Shown: positions 1 through 5,333 of the stretch, piece after piece
Numbering within the stretch: the first letter of the stretch is position 1
Layout: every line of letters begins with the position of its first letter
Source: Deltaproteobacteria bacterium
Lineage (GTDB): Bacteria > Desulfobacterota > Desulfobacteria > Desulfobacterales > JAFDFH01
NCBI GenBank assembly: GCA_019309945.1
Contig: JAFDFH010000360.1
Span: 1 to 7,970 of the forward strand
DNA length: 7,970 nucleotides
Direction of reading: 5' to 3'
Program-made: the position numbers and the translations under genes
The notes under the pieces: generated by a model
What the model was told of the DNA's origin: nothing
Database searches by the model: none
The model's input: only the letters and a program-made list of their open reading frames with translations

Positions 1-114
1 CATAATCATAAATTTGTGTTTTATTTTTTGTAAAGAGGCTTTTACCGCGGCGTCTTGTTCGGCCTGGGGGTTCTTTTGCCCGGCAGCCTCGACACTTTCT
101 TGAATTTTCACCAT
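1..114 (-). CDS. Mrp/NBP35-family iron-sulfur carrier ATPase, N-terminal fragment
   Basis: Only the first 38 codons are in the window; the gene runs off the left edge. The peptide starts MVKIQESVEAAG, has a polar Gln/Ala/Lys-rich stretch, and ends QKIKHKFMIM. That ending is typical of what directly precedes the deviant Walker A loop (SGKGGVGKS) in Mrp/NBP35/ApbC P-loop ATPases, so the loop should lie just outside the window. The family binds a labile [4Fe-4S] cluster and passes it to apoproteins in the cytoplasm. The start is supported by an AGGGGAG ribosome site (complement of 124-130) nine bases upstream of the ATG. Upstream on the same strand are a NifX-like gene and a DUF134 regulator, a grouping common in anaerobes. 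The P-loop itself is not visible, so the call rests on the short N-terminal match and the context. Confidence 0.72.
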   Translation of the reverse strand, partial: MVKIQESVEAAGQKNPQAEQDAAVKASLQKIKHKFMIM

Positions 115-122
115 TATAATTA

Positions 123-130
123 GCTCCCCT
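123..130 (-). promoter_or_regulatory. Ribosome binding site of the mrp-like gene
   Basis: The minus strand reads AGGGGAGC, followed by TAATTATA and the ATG at 114. It is a strong purine-rich Shine-Dalgarno at a usable distance and supports the chosen start. Confidence 0.6.
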
Positions 131-168
131 ATATTTTTTGATGAATTTGTAAAAACTTTAATTTATTT

Positions 169-196
169 AAAATAATCATTCAACATCCCCGGTCAA
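169..196 (-). promoter_or_regulatory. Possible promoter for the mrp-like gene
   Basis: On the minus strand, TTGACC (complement of 191-196) is separated by 16 bases from TATTTT (complement of 169-174). This fits a sigma-70-type promoter with 5/6 and 4/6 matches. It lies between the palindromic repeat and mrp, so mrp may be transcribed independently of the upstream genes despite the inserted repeat. The surroundings are AT-rich, so a chance match is possible. Confidence 0.3.
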
Positions 197-244
197 GTCA
201 TTTACTGAAACGCAACCGGATTGCCTCCACAAAGGCGAAGATCC

Positions 245-513
245 TAACTTCTCAAAAAATTATGTTTAAACCTATCAGCGGAGTCATCCGGTAATTTTTT
301 TCAAAGCGGGCAACTGTTTGAAGCCGTTTAGGGCGGCTTACATAGACCCGAACAGCATAAATTGTTGATTGCAGCCTGTTTGTACTAAGCGACACACTCA
401 TTTTACGTCACGTGCGCGGGTCAATGTTAGGCGCCCTTAACGGCAAGTTTTGGCCGTATTGAAAAAAATTACCGGATGGCGCAGCGGGCCTACCATAACA
501 TATTGAGGAGTTA
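245..513. mobile_element. Family 1 palindromic repeat, copy 1 (MITE-like, 269 bp)
   Basis: The ends are inverted: TAACTTCTCAA at 245-255 against TTGAGGAGTTA at 503-513, one mismatch. Inside are further nested inverted repeats: a perfect 18-bp pair (285-302 with 461-478) and a 17/20 pair (331-350 with 417-436). The whole unit could fold into one long imperfect hairpin with a loop of about 66 nt. The right end (473-513) matches the complement of 4990-5030 at 38 of 41 positions. The flanks read AAGATCC (238-244) and AAGACTCC (516-523), a possible imperfect target duplication. No coding region is seen. It fits a non-autonomous mobile repeat and lies between the NifX-like gene and mrp. Confidence 0.7.
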
Positions 514-523
514 CGAAGACTCC

Positions 524-885
524 TTACACCCAGTGACCTTCCACATTGGCTTGTTGAGTCGCTTGCAGTGTCCCGTCTTTGAACTTCACAATGGCATCCA
601 TAATTGGGCCGGTTACCCCGGTAATAATTTTGATATTGGCGCTTTGTAAAACCCGAAATGCCTTTGGACCGCAGTTCCCGGTGATCACCACATCGACATT
701 ATTATCGACAATTGTTTTGCCGGCCTGGATTCCAGCCCCCTGGGCAAGGTTTAAATTCTGGGTGTTTTCAACAACCTCATTTTCCATTGTTTCCGGATCA
801 ACAATGATGAAATAGGCCGCCCTTCCAAAGCGCGGGTCTATTTCAGATGTTAGCTCTTTACTTATGATGTAATCGCAACTCGCAT
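524..885 (-). CDS. NifX/NafY-like dinitrogenase Fe-Mo cofactor biosynthesis-family protein, with apparent N-terminal frameshift
   Basis: The main frame encodes SKELTSEIDPRFGRAAYF followed by motifs typical of the NifX / NifB C-terminal / NafY fold: QGAGIQAGKTIVD, DVVITGNCGPKAF and a terminal NVEGHWV. Members are small cytoplasmic proteins that bind metal-cluster precursors; copies beside Mrp and DUF134, away from nitrogenase genes, have no firmly known substrate. A good start exists at the ATG at 885-883, with AAGGAG (complement of 899-904) upstream. It reads MRVAITS, the expected family beginning, and then hits TAA at 864-862. A one-base shift (minus one, or one inserted base) around 862-866 joins it to the body and gives about 120 residues, a normal family length. 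The main frame has no nearby start of its own; its next upstream ATG (952) has no ribosome site and adds atypical residues. It may be a recent mutation, a sequence error or recoding. The ribosome site overlaps the DUF134 stop, so the pair is probably coupled. Confidence 0.82.
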
Positions 886-898
886 GATTGTTTTTTAG

Positions 899-904
899 CT
901 CCTT
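899..904 (-). promoter_or_regulatory. Ribosome binding site for the NifX-like gene, overlapping the upstream stop codon
   Basis: The minus strand reads AAGGAG, 13 bases before the ATG at 885. It overlaps the TAA of the DUF134 gene (905-903). It marks the MRVAITS start as the intended one, which is why the downstream frame break stands out. Confidence 0.6.
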
Positions 905-1334
905 ATGGTTTTTTGATATCACGCTCTGAGATACGTAATAAATTCTCGTCATTGCATGACGGACAATGTTTCGGCCTCCCGGTACCTCTGGGTTCTTCCC
1001 ATTGGTAATTACAACTCCGGCACATAAAGATTCGTTTTTCGCTGATAATTCTGTAGCTACCGCCTTCAATATGTATCGCCTTTCCGTTAATCAGCGCGTT
1101 TGCCACTTTTTTCCGTGCCCGTTGTATGATTCGACCAAAGGTTGCTCTGGAAACGCCCATGTGTGCCCCCGCTTCCTCGTGAGACATGTCAAGAAAATCT
1201 GCGAGCCTTATGGCTTCGTGTTCATCAACCGTAAGGCGAACCTCCTCCAGGTCGACCATCGGGATTCCCCTTGGCTTGAAGTAACTGACATCCGGTCTAA
1301 AGGCGACAATGCGATTTTTTTGAGGCCGTACCAT
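903..1334 (-). CDS. UPF0251/DUF134-family HTH protein with C-terminal zinc ribbon
   Basis: This encodes 143 residues. Residues 1-30 carry the family opening: an RP-rich start, then SYFKPRGIP. Residues about 34-80 hold a sigma-70 region 4-like helix-turn-helix (DEHEAIRLAD, then MGVSRATFGRIIQ). Residues 105-127 hold a CxxC...CxxC zinc ribbon (C105, C108, C124, C127), an extension seen in only part of the family. It is probably a small cytoplasmic DNA-binding regulator; no target is proven. The start is the ATG at 1334, five bases after AAGGAG. A GTG two codons upstream overlaps that ribosome site and is less likely. It is first in a minus-strand group with the NifX-like gene. A promoter and a 14-bp palindrome sit just upstream, which suggests autoregulation (inference). 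Confidence 0.9.
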   Translation of the reverse strand: MVRPQKNRIVAFRPDVSYFKPRGIPMVDLEEVRLTVDEHEAIRLADFLDMSHEEAGAHMGVSRATFGRIIQRARKKVANALINGKAIHIEGGSYRIISEKRIFMCRSCNYQWEEPRGTGRPKHCPSCNDENLLRISERDIKKP

Positions 1335-1347
1335 CAACACTCCTTTA

Positions 1348-1361
1348 TGAGTATATACTCA
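1348..1361. promoter_or_regulatory. Perfect 14-bp palindrome, candidate operator
   Basis: TGAGTATATACTCA is fully self-complementary. It lies between the predicted -10 element and the ribosome site of the DUF134 gene, roughly +6 to +19 from the likely transcription start. Its size and position suit a dimeric HTH repressor, and the DUF134 protein itself is the obvious candidate. Binding is inferred. Confidence 0.6.
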
Positions 1362-1373
1362 AAAGACTTACGC

Positions 1374-1402
1374 AAGATAAGTGTTAACATCTATATTGTC
1401 AA
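1374..1402 (-). promoter_or_regulatory. Sigma-70-type promoter of the DUF134/NifX-like operon
   Basis: On the minus strand a consensus TTGACA (complement of 1397-1402) is followed by exactly 17 bases and TATCTT (complement of 1374-1379). Transcription would start near 1367, about 33 bases before the ATG at 1334, and run straight into the 14-bp palindrome. Confidence 0.65.
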
Positions 1403-1463
1403 GGAATATTAACACAAAAAATGAGGCGCTGATACGGACAATCCGATCGACTTATCCATCGCC

Positions 1464-1485
1464 AAACCTTTACAGGGGAAGGTTT
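1464..1485. repeat. Small inverted repeat in intergenic DNA
   Basis: AAACCTT at 1464-1470 pairs with AAGGTTT at 1479-1485 across an 8-base loop. There is no T-run and no gene next to it, so no function is assigned. It lies in the 1411-1859 non-coding stretch. Confidence 0.35.
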
Positions 1486-1602
1486 ATACCTGTTTCCACT
1501 TTACTCTATAAATAAAATATGGTAATAAAGAATCCTTGCCCAGACGACCAGGCTTTGGTTTGCCCTTGGAAAGGGCTTTTAGCAACATCCAGCGTTGAAA
1601 CA

Positions 1603-1637
1603 CAGAATTCAGAAGCCAGAAGTCAGGAGTCAGAATA
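1603..1637 (+). repeat. Degenerate 7-bp tandem repeat array (five units)
   Basis: Five consecutive heptamers start with CAG: CAGAATT, CAGAAGC, CAGAAGT, CAGGAGT, CAGAATA. The array is enclosed by an 8-bp inverted repeat, GCAACATC (1582-1589) and GATGTTGC (1642-1649). A matching array on the opposite strand lies at 1700-1734, so the two could pair. No reading frame runs through it. Confidence 0.65.
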
Positions 1638-1699
1638 GAATGATGTTGCGTCGCGCCTATACATTTTATATTTTCCGGTTGAGCCGAAGGCGAATACCT

Positions 1700-1734
1700 C
1701 GTTCTGAATTCTGTCTACTGAATTCTGTATTCTT
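1700..1734 (-). repeat. Second 7-bp tandem repeat array, opposite orientation
   Basis: On the minus strand the heptamers are AAGAATA, CAGAATT, CAGTAGA, CAGAATT, CAGAACG. The period and consensus match those at 1603-1637, but inverted, with 62 bases between. The pair could form a large imperfect hairpin. The 1411-1859 gap otherwise holds only weak hairpins and the leader of the crotonase gene. Confidence 0.6.
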
Positions 1735-1769
1735 GTCGGTCCTTTTCACGGCATAGCCAACTGCCTCTG

Positions 1770-1790
1770 ACCTGGCCCAGAGGACCAGGT
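1770..1790. repeat. Hairpin in the leader of the crotonase gene
   Basis: ACCTGG (1770-1775) pairs with CCAGGT (1785-1790). An overlapping alternative pairs CCTCTG with CAGAGG in the same segment. No T-run follows directly, and the role is unknown. Confidence 0.3.
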
Positions 1791-1847
1791 TGTTTAATGT
1801 TTAAATACATCCTGGCATTCAGACTATTATTTTATTTACGCTTCAAC

Positions 1848-1853
1848 AGGAGG
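1848..1853 (+). promoter_or_regulatory. Ribosome binding site fixing the crotonase start
   Basis: A full AGGAGG lies six bases before the ATG at 1860. It rules out the longer reading from 1797, whose extra 21 residues do not look like the family. Confidence 0.85.
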
Positions 1854-1859
1854 TTTCAC

Positions 1860-2636
1860 ATGACTTATAAAACGATTATCGCCGACCGGAAAAATCACGT
1901 AGGAATCATCACGTTTAATCGTCCCGACCACTTAAATACATTCAGCACGGAACTGGCCACCGAATTGAACCAGGCGTTATTGGAAATGGACAATGACCAA
2001 GAGATTCGAGTCCTTGTTATCAAAGGCGCAGGCAAAGCCTTTTGTGTGGGGATTGATGTGTCGGAATTTATCGAAAAATCTCTTCAGGAATACCGGGAAT
2101 GGGTGCAACTAATGGAACAAATGGCCCATATCATTGTTGAAATGAAAAAACCGGTGATCGCCTCTGCTCACGGCTATGCTGTGGCCAATGGAGCCGGTGT
2201 TATCGCCGTCTGTGACCTGGCAGTTGTCGCCGAGAACACCAAAATCGCTGCTAGCGCAATTAATGTGGGGCTTTTCTGCATGGGACCGGCGGTCCCTTTG
2301 TCCAGATCGTTGGGCCGCAAGCGCTGCCTGGAAATGCTGCTGACGGGCGACATGATCGATGCGCGGACTGCTGAACAATGGGGTCTTGTCAATAAAGTCG
2401 TACCGATGGATCAACTGGATGAAGCCACCATGTCCCTTGCAAACAAGCTTGCTAAAAAAAGTCCCCTGGCCCTTCAAATGGGAAAACAGACATTTTATCA
2501 CATGGCGGACATGGAATTTGGAAAAGCACTGGAATACTCCAATGAAATGTTTGCAGCCCTTTGTGTCACCGAGGATGCCAAAGAGGGGGTGGATGCATTT
2601 TTAAAGAAACGGCAACCGGTCTGGAAAATGAAGTAA
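1860..2636 (+). CDS. Enoyl-CoA hydratase/isomerase (crotonase) family protein, ECHDC3-like, without canonical catalytic glutamates
   Basis: This encodes 258 residues, a normal crotonase length, starting MTYKTIIADR. Family signatures are the N-terminal strand GIITFNRPDHLNTF (15-28), the first oxyanion-hole segment GKAFCVGID (58-66), the second around GYAVANGAG (105-113), and TGDMIDARTAEQWGLVNKVV (162-181). Crotonases bind acyl-CoA thioesters in the cytoplasm and polarise the carbonyl through this hole. Placed against rat mitochondrial enoyl-CoA hydratase, Glu144 falls at Gly113 and Glu164 at Ala133, so ordinary syn-hydration is unlikely. The segment NVGLFCMGPAVPLSR resembles ECHDC3-type members, whose activity is not settled. 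It is a single gene, convergent with the kinase remnant 23 bases downstream, with no acyl-CoA partner gene beside it. Substrate and reaction are therefore open. The family call is secure; the subfamily is moderate. Confidence 0.9.
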   Translation: MTYKTIIADRKNHVGIITFNRPDHLNTFSTELATELNQALLEMDNDQEIRVLVIKGAGKAFCVGIDVSEFIEKSLQEYREWVQLMEQMAHIIVEMKKPVIASAHGYAVANGAGVIAVCDLAVVAENTKIAASAINVGLFCMGPAVPLSRSLGRKRCLEMLLTGDMIDARTAEQWGLVNKVVPMDQLDEATMSLANKLAKKSPLALQMGKQTFYHMADMEFGKALEYSNEMFAALCVTEDAKEGVDAFLKKRQPVWKMK

Positions 2637-2659
2637 AAAAAAGATCGCGTCGCTGGGGG

Positions 2660-3007
2660 TCAATAGGACCTGTTGTCCAACACCCGACGTATGGTTTTGG
2701 CCAGATCAATGATTGAAAGTGGCTTCATTAAATACTCGCGGATACCCATGATCCTGGACTTTTCTTCTGTGAGTGTCTCGCTATAGCCTGTGCATAGGAC
2801 AACCGGAATATCTGGGCGAATCTTCATAAATTTTTCGGCCAGTTCCGCGCCGGTCATATACGGCATCGTCATGTCGGTAATGAGCATATCAAACTGCTCG
2901 GGTTGCTCCCGAAAAAGTTCTAAGGCCTTTTTGCTACTGTTTGTTGCCGACACGTTATATCCAAGATGCTCCAGTTTCTCTTTGCCAATATCTACCAGTT
3001 TCGTTTT
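2660..3007 (-). pseudogene. C-terminal receiver (REC) remnant of the adjacent hybrid kinase, out of frame and lacking its N-terminal strand
   Basis: In this frame, open from 3007, the residues run KTKLVDIGKEKLEHLGYNV, then MLITDMTMPYMTGAELA with the phospho-acceptor Asp, VVLCTGYSE (Thr position) and EYLMKPLS (conserved Lys). It ends in TGA at 2662-2660. Receivers of this type normally begin with a hydrophobic strand ending in a double Asp (ILFVDDE), which helps bind Mg2+. That part is absent in all three frames between the kinase domain and LVDIG. The fragment is in the +1 frame relative to the kinase, which overlaps it and stops at 2957-2955. A GTG at 2953 could restart translation, but the product would lack strand 1 and helix 1. 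I read it as a former C-terminal domain cut off by a small deletion; a sequence error cannot be excluded. Confidence 0.7.
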
Positions 3008-4937
3008 TTATTATCTCGTCCTTTTCATTTCCAACTATTGGAAAATAAACATAAAAAGTGCTTCCCTTTTCGATTTCACTTTCGACGATGATGCTTCCGT
3101 TGCATTTCTTGACGATCTCGTAAACGACAGCTAATCCCAGACCTGTTCCCTCGCCGTCTTCTTTGGTGGTATAATAAGGATCGAATATCCGCTCAAGCAT
3201 CTCAGGAAGTATCCCATGCCCCTTATCACTTACCGCTAGACACACGTATGGACCGGGTCGGATCTCGCTCTGCTTTGCAAAAGTTGCATCAATTTCTGTT
3301 CTTGAAAGTTTTATTTCTAAAATACCCCCTTTGGCTTGCATGGCATGGGTCGCATTGGAACAGAGATTCATCAGCACTTGATGGATTTGGGTCGGATCTG
3401 TTTCAACCAATCCAAGATTGCGTGCAATGTCCTCACGTATTTCGATGTTGGTAGAGAGGCTGGCCCTCAGTAGTTTCAACGCCTCTTTGATAATGGGACT
3501 GATCGGAACGGGTACCTGTTTTTGTTTACTTTGTCGACTGAATGTGAGGATCTGTTTAACCAGTCCTTTGGCGCGTTCACTGGCATTTAATACTTGCCTC
3601 AAGCATTCCTTCGCCTTACTGCCATTGTCGAGATGCAAATCGGCAAGCTCCGTATAGCCAATAATGCCTGCAAGAATATTGTTGAAGTCATGGGCAATTC
3701 CTCCGGCCAGTGTCCCGACGGCCTGCATTTTTTGTGCTTGCCAAAGCTTCACTTCCAGCTGTTTGCGATCTTTTTCGGCTTCAATGCGGTCCGTGATATC
3801 AATTAGTGATGAAATTCTTTCCGATGTATCCGAAAAAACGGCAATCCTGTTTAACATGTATCTCGTTTTTCTGTCCTTGCCGATCCATCTGAATTCATAT
3901 ACCGCCGGTGCTTTTTCACCTTGCCCTCTTTTCCTGTAACCATCCTTCATTATGTTCAAATCAGCAGGGTGAACGAAATCAGACAATTTCATCTTGCCTT
4001 CAATGTCTTCTTTTAAATAACCGCTGAGTTTTGCGAATTCTTCATTGCATTTTGTAACCATCAGATCATCTCCAAAGGTCACGGTCGCCGCGCCTGTATT
4101 TTCAAATAACCTTTGATATAGATCCTTGCTTTCACGGAGGGCCGCCTCCTTCATCATTTGCTCGGTCACGTCGTTTAAAATAACGATTTTATTAGTACCA
4201 TCTTGATTAATCGGAAGAATATTCAGTTTAACCCAATGGGCATTCAGATGCAGCGGTTCGTCCTCAGCGGCGGTCTTCAGGACGCCGTCCGTTGTTCGCA
4301 TGCGTTCAACGATTCGCTGGTGGGCAACGCCCGAAAATAGTTCGACCCAATAGCTCCCCAGCAGCTCTTCCATCGACCTATTGCTCAAAGATAGGGCCAT
4401 TCGATTGGCATAAACAATTCTTCCCGAAGAATTAATTTCTAAAATAGCATCAGACATCGTCTCGAGTATCATCTCGAAATGTTTTTTAACACCAAGTAGC
4501 TCCGTCGTAATTCGCCGGGGATAGATACTTTTTATTCCAATGACTTCTTCTGACAATACCCGTGGGGCTGGTTGGTCGGTTTGATCAAGAACGTCGAGTA
4601 TATTTTGCCTCATTTCATTAAACGGTCCCTTGGCGATGCATGTATGAACTCCCAAATCCGAAGCACTCATCTTTTCCTCGGCTGAAATAGCGGAAAGAAT
4701 GAAAAGATAAACATCTTTTAATTTTTGCATTCCACGAATGATCTTGCAAAGTTGCTTTCCATCGATATTCGGCATTATTATATCAACAAATACAATATCC
4801 GGTGTATAGGACTTGAGAACATCCAGGGCAGACAAACCATCATCCGCTGTTACGACCCGATGTCCGGCTTCTAAAAGGATATATTCCATAAACTTCAAGA
4901 ATTTCTTATCATTATCGACCACCAGAATTTTTTTCAT
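2955..4937 (-). CDS. Hybrid sensor histidine kinase: REC-PAS-PAS-HisKA-HATPase, C-terminal receiver lost by frameshift
   Basis: This encodes 660 residues. Residues 1-120 form a receiver with acidic pocket D8/D10, phospho-acceptor D52 in VDIIMPNIDG, a Ser/Thr switch in LSAISA and K103. PAS domains lie at about 152-262 and 270-385. HisKA has H416 in GGIAHDFNN. The ATPase domain has the N-box N524/N528, DKGHGI (571-576), IFDPYYTT (584-591) and GEGTGLGL (595-602), so the kinase core is intact. No membrane segment or signal peptide is seen, so it should sense in the cytoplasm. The ATG at 4937 follows GGGGAA, a moderate ribosome site. The last 13 or so residues (GRYWQRETGASWI) are out-of-frame read-through of what was a second receiver (2660-3007). 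No response regulator or target operon is adjacent, so it was probably an orphan phosphorelay protein. Its only possible outputs now are the N-terminal receiver or partners encoded elsewhere. Confidence 0.9.
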   Translation of the reverse strand: MKKILVVDNDKKFLKFMEYILLEAGHRVVTADDGLSALDVLKSYTPDIVFVDIIMPNIDGKQLCKIIRGMQKLKDVYLFILSAISAEEKMSASDLGVHTCIAKGPFNEMRQNILDVLDQTDQPAPRVLSEEVIGIKSIYPRRITTELLGVKKHFEMILETMSDAILEINSSGRIVYANRMALSLSNRSMEELLGSYWVELFSGVAHQRIVERMRTTDGVLKTAAEDEPLHLNAHWVKLNILPINQDGTNKIVILNDVTEQMMKEAALRESKDLYQRLFENTGAATVTFGDDLMVTKCNEEFAKLSGYLKEDIEGKMKLSDFVHPADLNIMKDGYRKRGQGEKAPAVYEFRWIGKDRKTRYMLNRIAVFSDTSERISSLIDITDRIEAEKDRKQLEVKLWQAQKMQAVGTLAGGIAHDFNNILAGIIGYTELADLHLDNGSKAKECLRQVLNASERAKGLVKQILTFSRQSKQKQVPVPISPIIKEALKLLRASLSTNIEIREDIARNLGLVETDPTQIHQVLMNLCSNATHAMQAKGGILEIKLSRTEIDATFAKQSEIRPGPYVCLAVSDKGHGILPEMLERIFDPYYTTKEDGEGTGLGLAVVYEIVKKCNGSIIVESEIEKGSTFYVYFPIVGNEKDEIIKNETGRYWQRETGASWI

Positions 4938-4988
4938 CTTGGTTCCCCATTTCGCTTTGGGTGATTTTCCCTGACAAATCTAAAAATA

Positions 4989-5074
4989 GTAACTTCTCAA
5001 TATGTTCCGGTAGGCCCGCTGCGCCATCCGCTGTTAAGTTTAACCGTTTAACCATAAGTTTTTGAGAAGTTACG
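4989..5074. mobile_element. Family 1 palindromic repeat, copy 2 (short form, 86 bp)
   Basis: A perfect 12-bp inverted repeat bounds it: GTAACTTCTCAA (4989-5000) and TTGAGAAGTTAC (5062-5073). Bases 4990-5030 are the complement of 473-513 in copy 1 with three mismatches. The other end also matches the left end of copy 1, but the long internal hairpin is missing. The flanks AAAAATA (4982-4988) and AAAAATA (5075-5081) form a 7-bp direct repeat, a likely target duplication if the final G at 5074 belongs to the element. It sits 51 bases upstream of the kinase start and has no coding capacity. Confidence 0.72.
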
Positions 5075-5081
5075 AAAAATA

Positions 5082-5270
5082 TCATCAATTTTCATGCCAA
5101 ATCGTGACTTCTTATATTTTCTTTTTAAGTAAAAGGCTGCAATGGAGGCAAGACGCTTCGTTAGGAAGTATCCGAAACACTGATGCTCAAGAATTTTCAG
5201 GAATTAGTAATAGGTAAAACCGAACCGTAGTTTATTTTCAAAGAAGTGAACAATGGAGGGCTGGCGTACG
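5082..5270. other. Non-coding spacer with no recognised feature
   Basis: This is the rest of the gap between the family 1 short repeat and the larE terminator-like hairpin. No family match, RNA gene or strong promoter was seen on either strand. Confidence 0.4.
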
Positions 5271-5316
5271 AAAAAAGCGCACAAAAAGTTGGGCACCTCT
5301 GCACAATTTTTTGTGC
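5271..5316 (-). terminator. Likely rho-independent terminator of larE
   Basis: Read on the minus strand, GCACAAAAA (complement of 5308-5316) pairs with TTTTTGTGC (complement of 5279-5287) across an internal loop. A GC and six T (complement of 5271-5276) follow. A smaller perfect hairpin, GCACAA-AAAA-TTGTGC, is nested in the first arm. It begins 18 bases after the larE stop. The stem is AT-rich, so strength is uncertain. Confidence 0.5.
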
Positions 5317-5333
5317 ACCAGGTTGGAATGGGA

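Noticed and set aside
331..436. Integron attC-like site (GTTAGGC in a large imperfect hairpin)
   Set aside because: The left arm does not give the complementary RYYYAAC box at the right place. The hairpin is nested in a longer terminal-repeat element, and no gene cassette or integrase is present.
579..815. Plus-strand frame with hydrophobic residues opposite the NifX-like gene
   Set aside because: It is antisense to conserved NifX motifs, has no convincing ribosome site, and the hydrophobicity comes from the opposite strand.
524..1069. A 181-residue reading of the NifX-like gene starting inside the DUF134 gene
   Set aside because: The N-terminal 60 or so residues are the DUF134 gene read in another frame. 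The ribosome site and MRVAITS at 885 mark the real start.
966..1412. Plus-strand open frame opposite the DUF134 gene
   Set aside because: It is a shadow of a well-supported minus-strand gene and runs back over its promoter. No domain was recognised.
1562..1580. GCCCTT-GGA-AAGGGC hairpin followed by TTTT as a plus-strand terminator
   Set aside because: No plus-strand gene lies upstream to be terminated, and the stem and T-run are short. A chance hairpin is as likely.
1797..1859. Upstream start for the crotonase at 1797
   Set aside because: There is no ribosome site there, the extra residues are not family-like, and AGGAGG sits six bases before the ATG at 1860.
3001..3016. Programmed -1 frameshift at A-AAA-AAC in the kinase gene
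   Set aside because: The heptamer is correctly phased, but the -1 frame stops after three codons. The receiver remnant is in the +1 frame and lacks its first strand, so recoding would not restore a normal protein.
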